Below are positions 50,727 through 51,231 of a DNA stretch of 51,231 bases, in pieces. The notes under the pieces are model-generated. The model ran no database searches and was not told where the DNA came from. It saw only the letters and a program-made list of their open reading frames with translations. The translations under genes were made by a program, and so were the position numbers. This DNA comes from Ardenticatena sp. (GTDB lineage Bacteria > Chloroflexota > Anaerolineae > Ardenticatenales > Ardenticatenaceae): NCBI GenBank assembly GCA_015487975.1, contig WFOS01000017.1, forward strand, positions 1 to 51,231, in the 5' to 3' direction. Every line of letters starts with the position of its first letter. Position 1 is the first letter of the stretch.

Positions 50727-50934
50727 GTCAGGCGGGGTGCGTTTGTCTCCCTCGCTGCGCTGGAGCCGTCGGTCTGGAAACAGACGGGTGGTTGGTGGCT
50801 GAGGTGCTGCGTTTCGGGTGCCACACCGTCACGCCGTTGCTGGTGGCCTTGGGGGGGAATGGGATTGGAGCGCTGGATGCCGTGCTGGTGTTGGCCGCCT
50901 ATCGCGCGTGAGGGCTCACGAGGGGGCCTCGGCC
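50727..50934. repeat. tandem repeat copy 1, about 208 bases
   Basis: Closely matches 51016-51231, with substitutions and a few small insertions. Shared blocks include GAGCCGTCGGTCTGGAAACA, which contains a GTCTG-GAAA-CAGAC hairpin with a GNRA tetraloop, GGTGCCACACCGTCACGCCG, and the end block with GTGAGGGCTCAC. Both copies have the palindrome just to their left. Confidence 0.85.
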
Positions 50935-50977
50935 GCCGACACGCTGGAGGTAGGGCAGGGCGGGGCCGCTGGGCCTG

Positions 50978-51012
50978 AGGCGCGACGCACCTCTGGCAGG
51001 TGCGTCGCGCCT
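50978..51012. repeat. perfect palindrome at the head of repeat copy 2
   Basis: AGGCGCGACGCACCT (50978-50992) and AGGTGCGTCGCGCCT (50998-51012), 15-base arms with a 5-base loop. The core GCGACGCACCT is shared with the palindrome at 50666. Confidence 0.85.
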
Positions 51013-51015
51013 TGA

Positions 51016-51231
51016 GTCAGGCGGGGTGTGTTTGTATCCCTTGCTGCGCAGGAGCCGTCGGTCTGGAAACAGACGGGTGGTTGGTAGCTGAGGTGCTGCG
51101 TTTCGGGTGCCACACCGTCACGCCGTTGCTGATGGCCTTGGGGCGGGGAGAACGGGATTGGAGCGCTGGGCTTATGCCGTGCTGGTGTTGGCCGCCTATC
51201 GCGCGTGAGGGCTCACGAGGGGGCCTCGGCC
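51016..51231. repeat. tandem repeat copy 2, about 216 bases, reaching the window end
   Basis: Second copy of the unit at 50727, offset 289 bases at its left end and 297 at its right end because of small insertions. It ends with the same GGGGGCCTCGGCC at the last base of the window, so further copies may follow. Confidence 0.85.

Noticed and set aside
50489..50911. 140-codon open frame over the terminal repeats
   Set aside because: Runs through palindromes and repeated DNA, no ribosome site, and the frame is broken in the second copy.
50666..51231. CRISPR array
   Set aside because: Units are about 210 bases and diverged, without short regular repeats and unique spacers, and no cas gene is near.

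Overview
The window reads as chromosomal DNA of a moderately GC-rich, probably thermophilic Chloroflexota bacterium (Ardenticatenia/Anaerolineae-like). This is an inference from the mix of genes: NHL, PA14 and PPC surface proteins with Pro/Thr-rich linkers, a DUF3662-FHA plus FHA pair, STAND ATPases fused to nucleotide cyclases, and palindromic intergenic repeats. No 16S rRNA gene or other marker fixes the taxon. I saw no tRNA, rRNA, CRISPR array, transposase, integrase or phage gene.

Layout. 1-7616: a type VII secretion-like region. It holds the Pro/Thr-rich tail of a truncated gene, a membrane-anchored NHL/PA14/PPC protein, an EssC-like triple FtsK/SpoIIIE ATPase broken by an in-frame TAA, and a ubiquitin-like plus FHA fusion protein. 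7617-9508: a long leader, an ammonium transporter, a 30-residue membrane mini-protein and a strong terminator. 9532-21776: an MFS exporter followed by a surface-glycan region with two GT4 glycosyltransferases, an SDR epimerase/decarboxylase, a TPR protein, a WecG/TagA glycosyltransferase, an LPG-synthase-type membrane protein, a DMT exporter, a Wzt-type ABC ATPase with no permease beside it, and two tandem sulfotransferases. 21914-24437: tilS and homoserine dehydrogenase. 24607-31419: a second glycan block with a methyltransferase, three GT4 enzymes and a GT39-like membrane protein.

31403-32592: an FhaB-like and FhaA-like FHA pair. Divergent from it, at 32940-37822, is a two-gene unit with a 4-base overlap: a P-loop ATPase and a 1180-residue protein combining an ATPase-like N-terminus, a NACHT/STAND ATPase, TPRs, a cyclic-nucleotide-binding domain and a class III nucleotide cyclase domain with altered substrate residues. 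I consider this the best candidate for an undescribed signalling or conflict system here. 37878-42007 (minus): uppP, an OsmC-family protein, a trypsin-like lipoprotein protease and a cytochrome P450 in one run. 42101-43495: another GT39-like protein. 43510-47608 (minus): a tyrosine/homogentisate degradation operon (hppD, FAA hydrolase, hmgA, flavin reductase). 47897-50400: UDP-glucuronate decarboxylase, an atypical endonuclease III-like protein and a LON-domain protein. 50457-51231: non-coding DNA with perfect palindromes and two tandem copies of a unit of about 210 bases.

The glycan genes plausibly cooperate: nucleotide-sugar enzymes supply donors, GT4 and GT26 enzymes assemble chains on a lipid carrier recycled by UppP, Wzt-, MFS- and LPG-type proteins take part in export, and the sulfotransferases decorate the product. 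The FHA proteins and the UBL-FHA protein suggest Ser/Thr phosphorylation control of envelope processes, but no kinase lies in the window.
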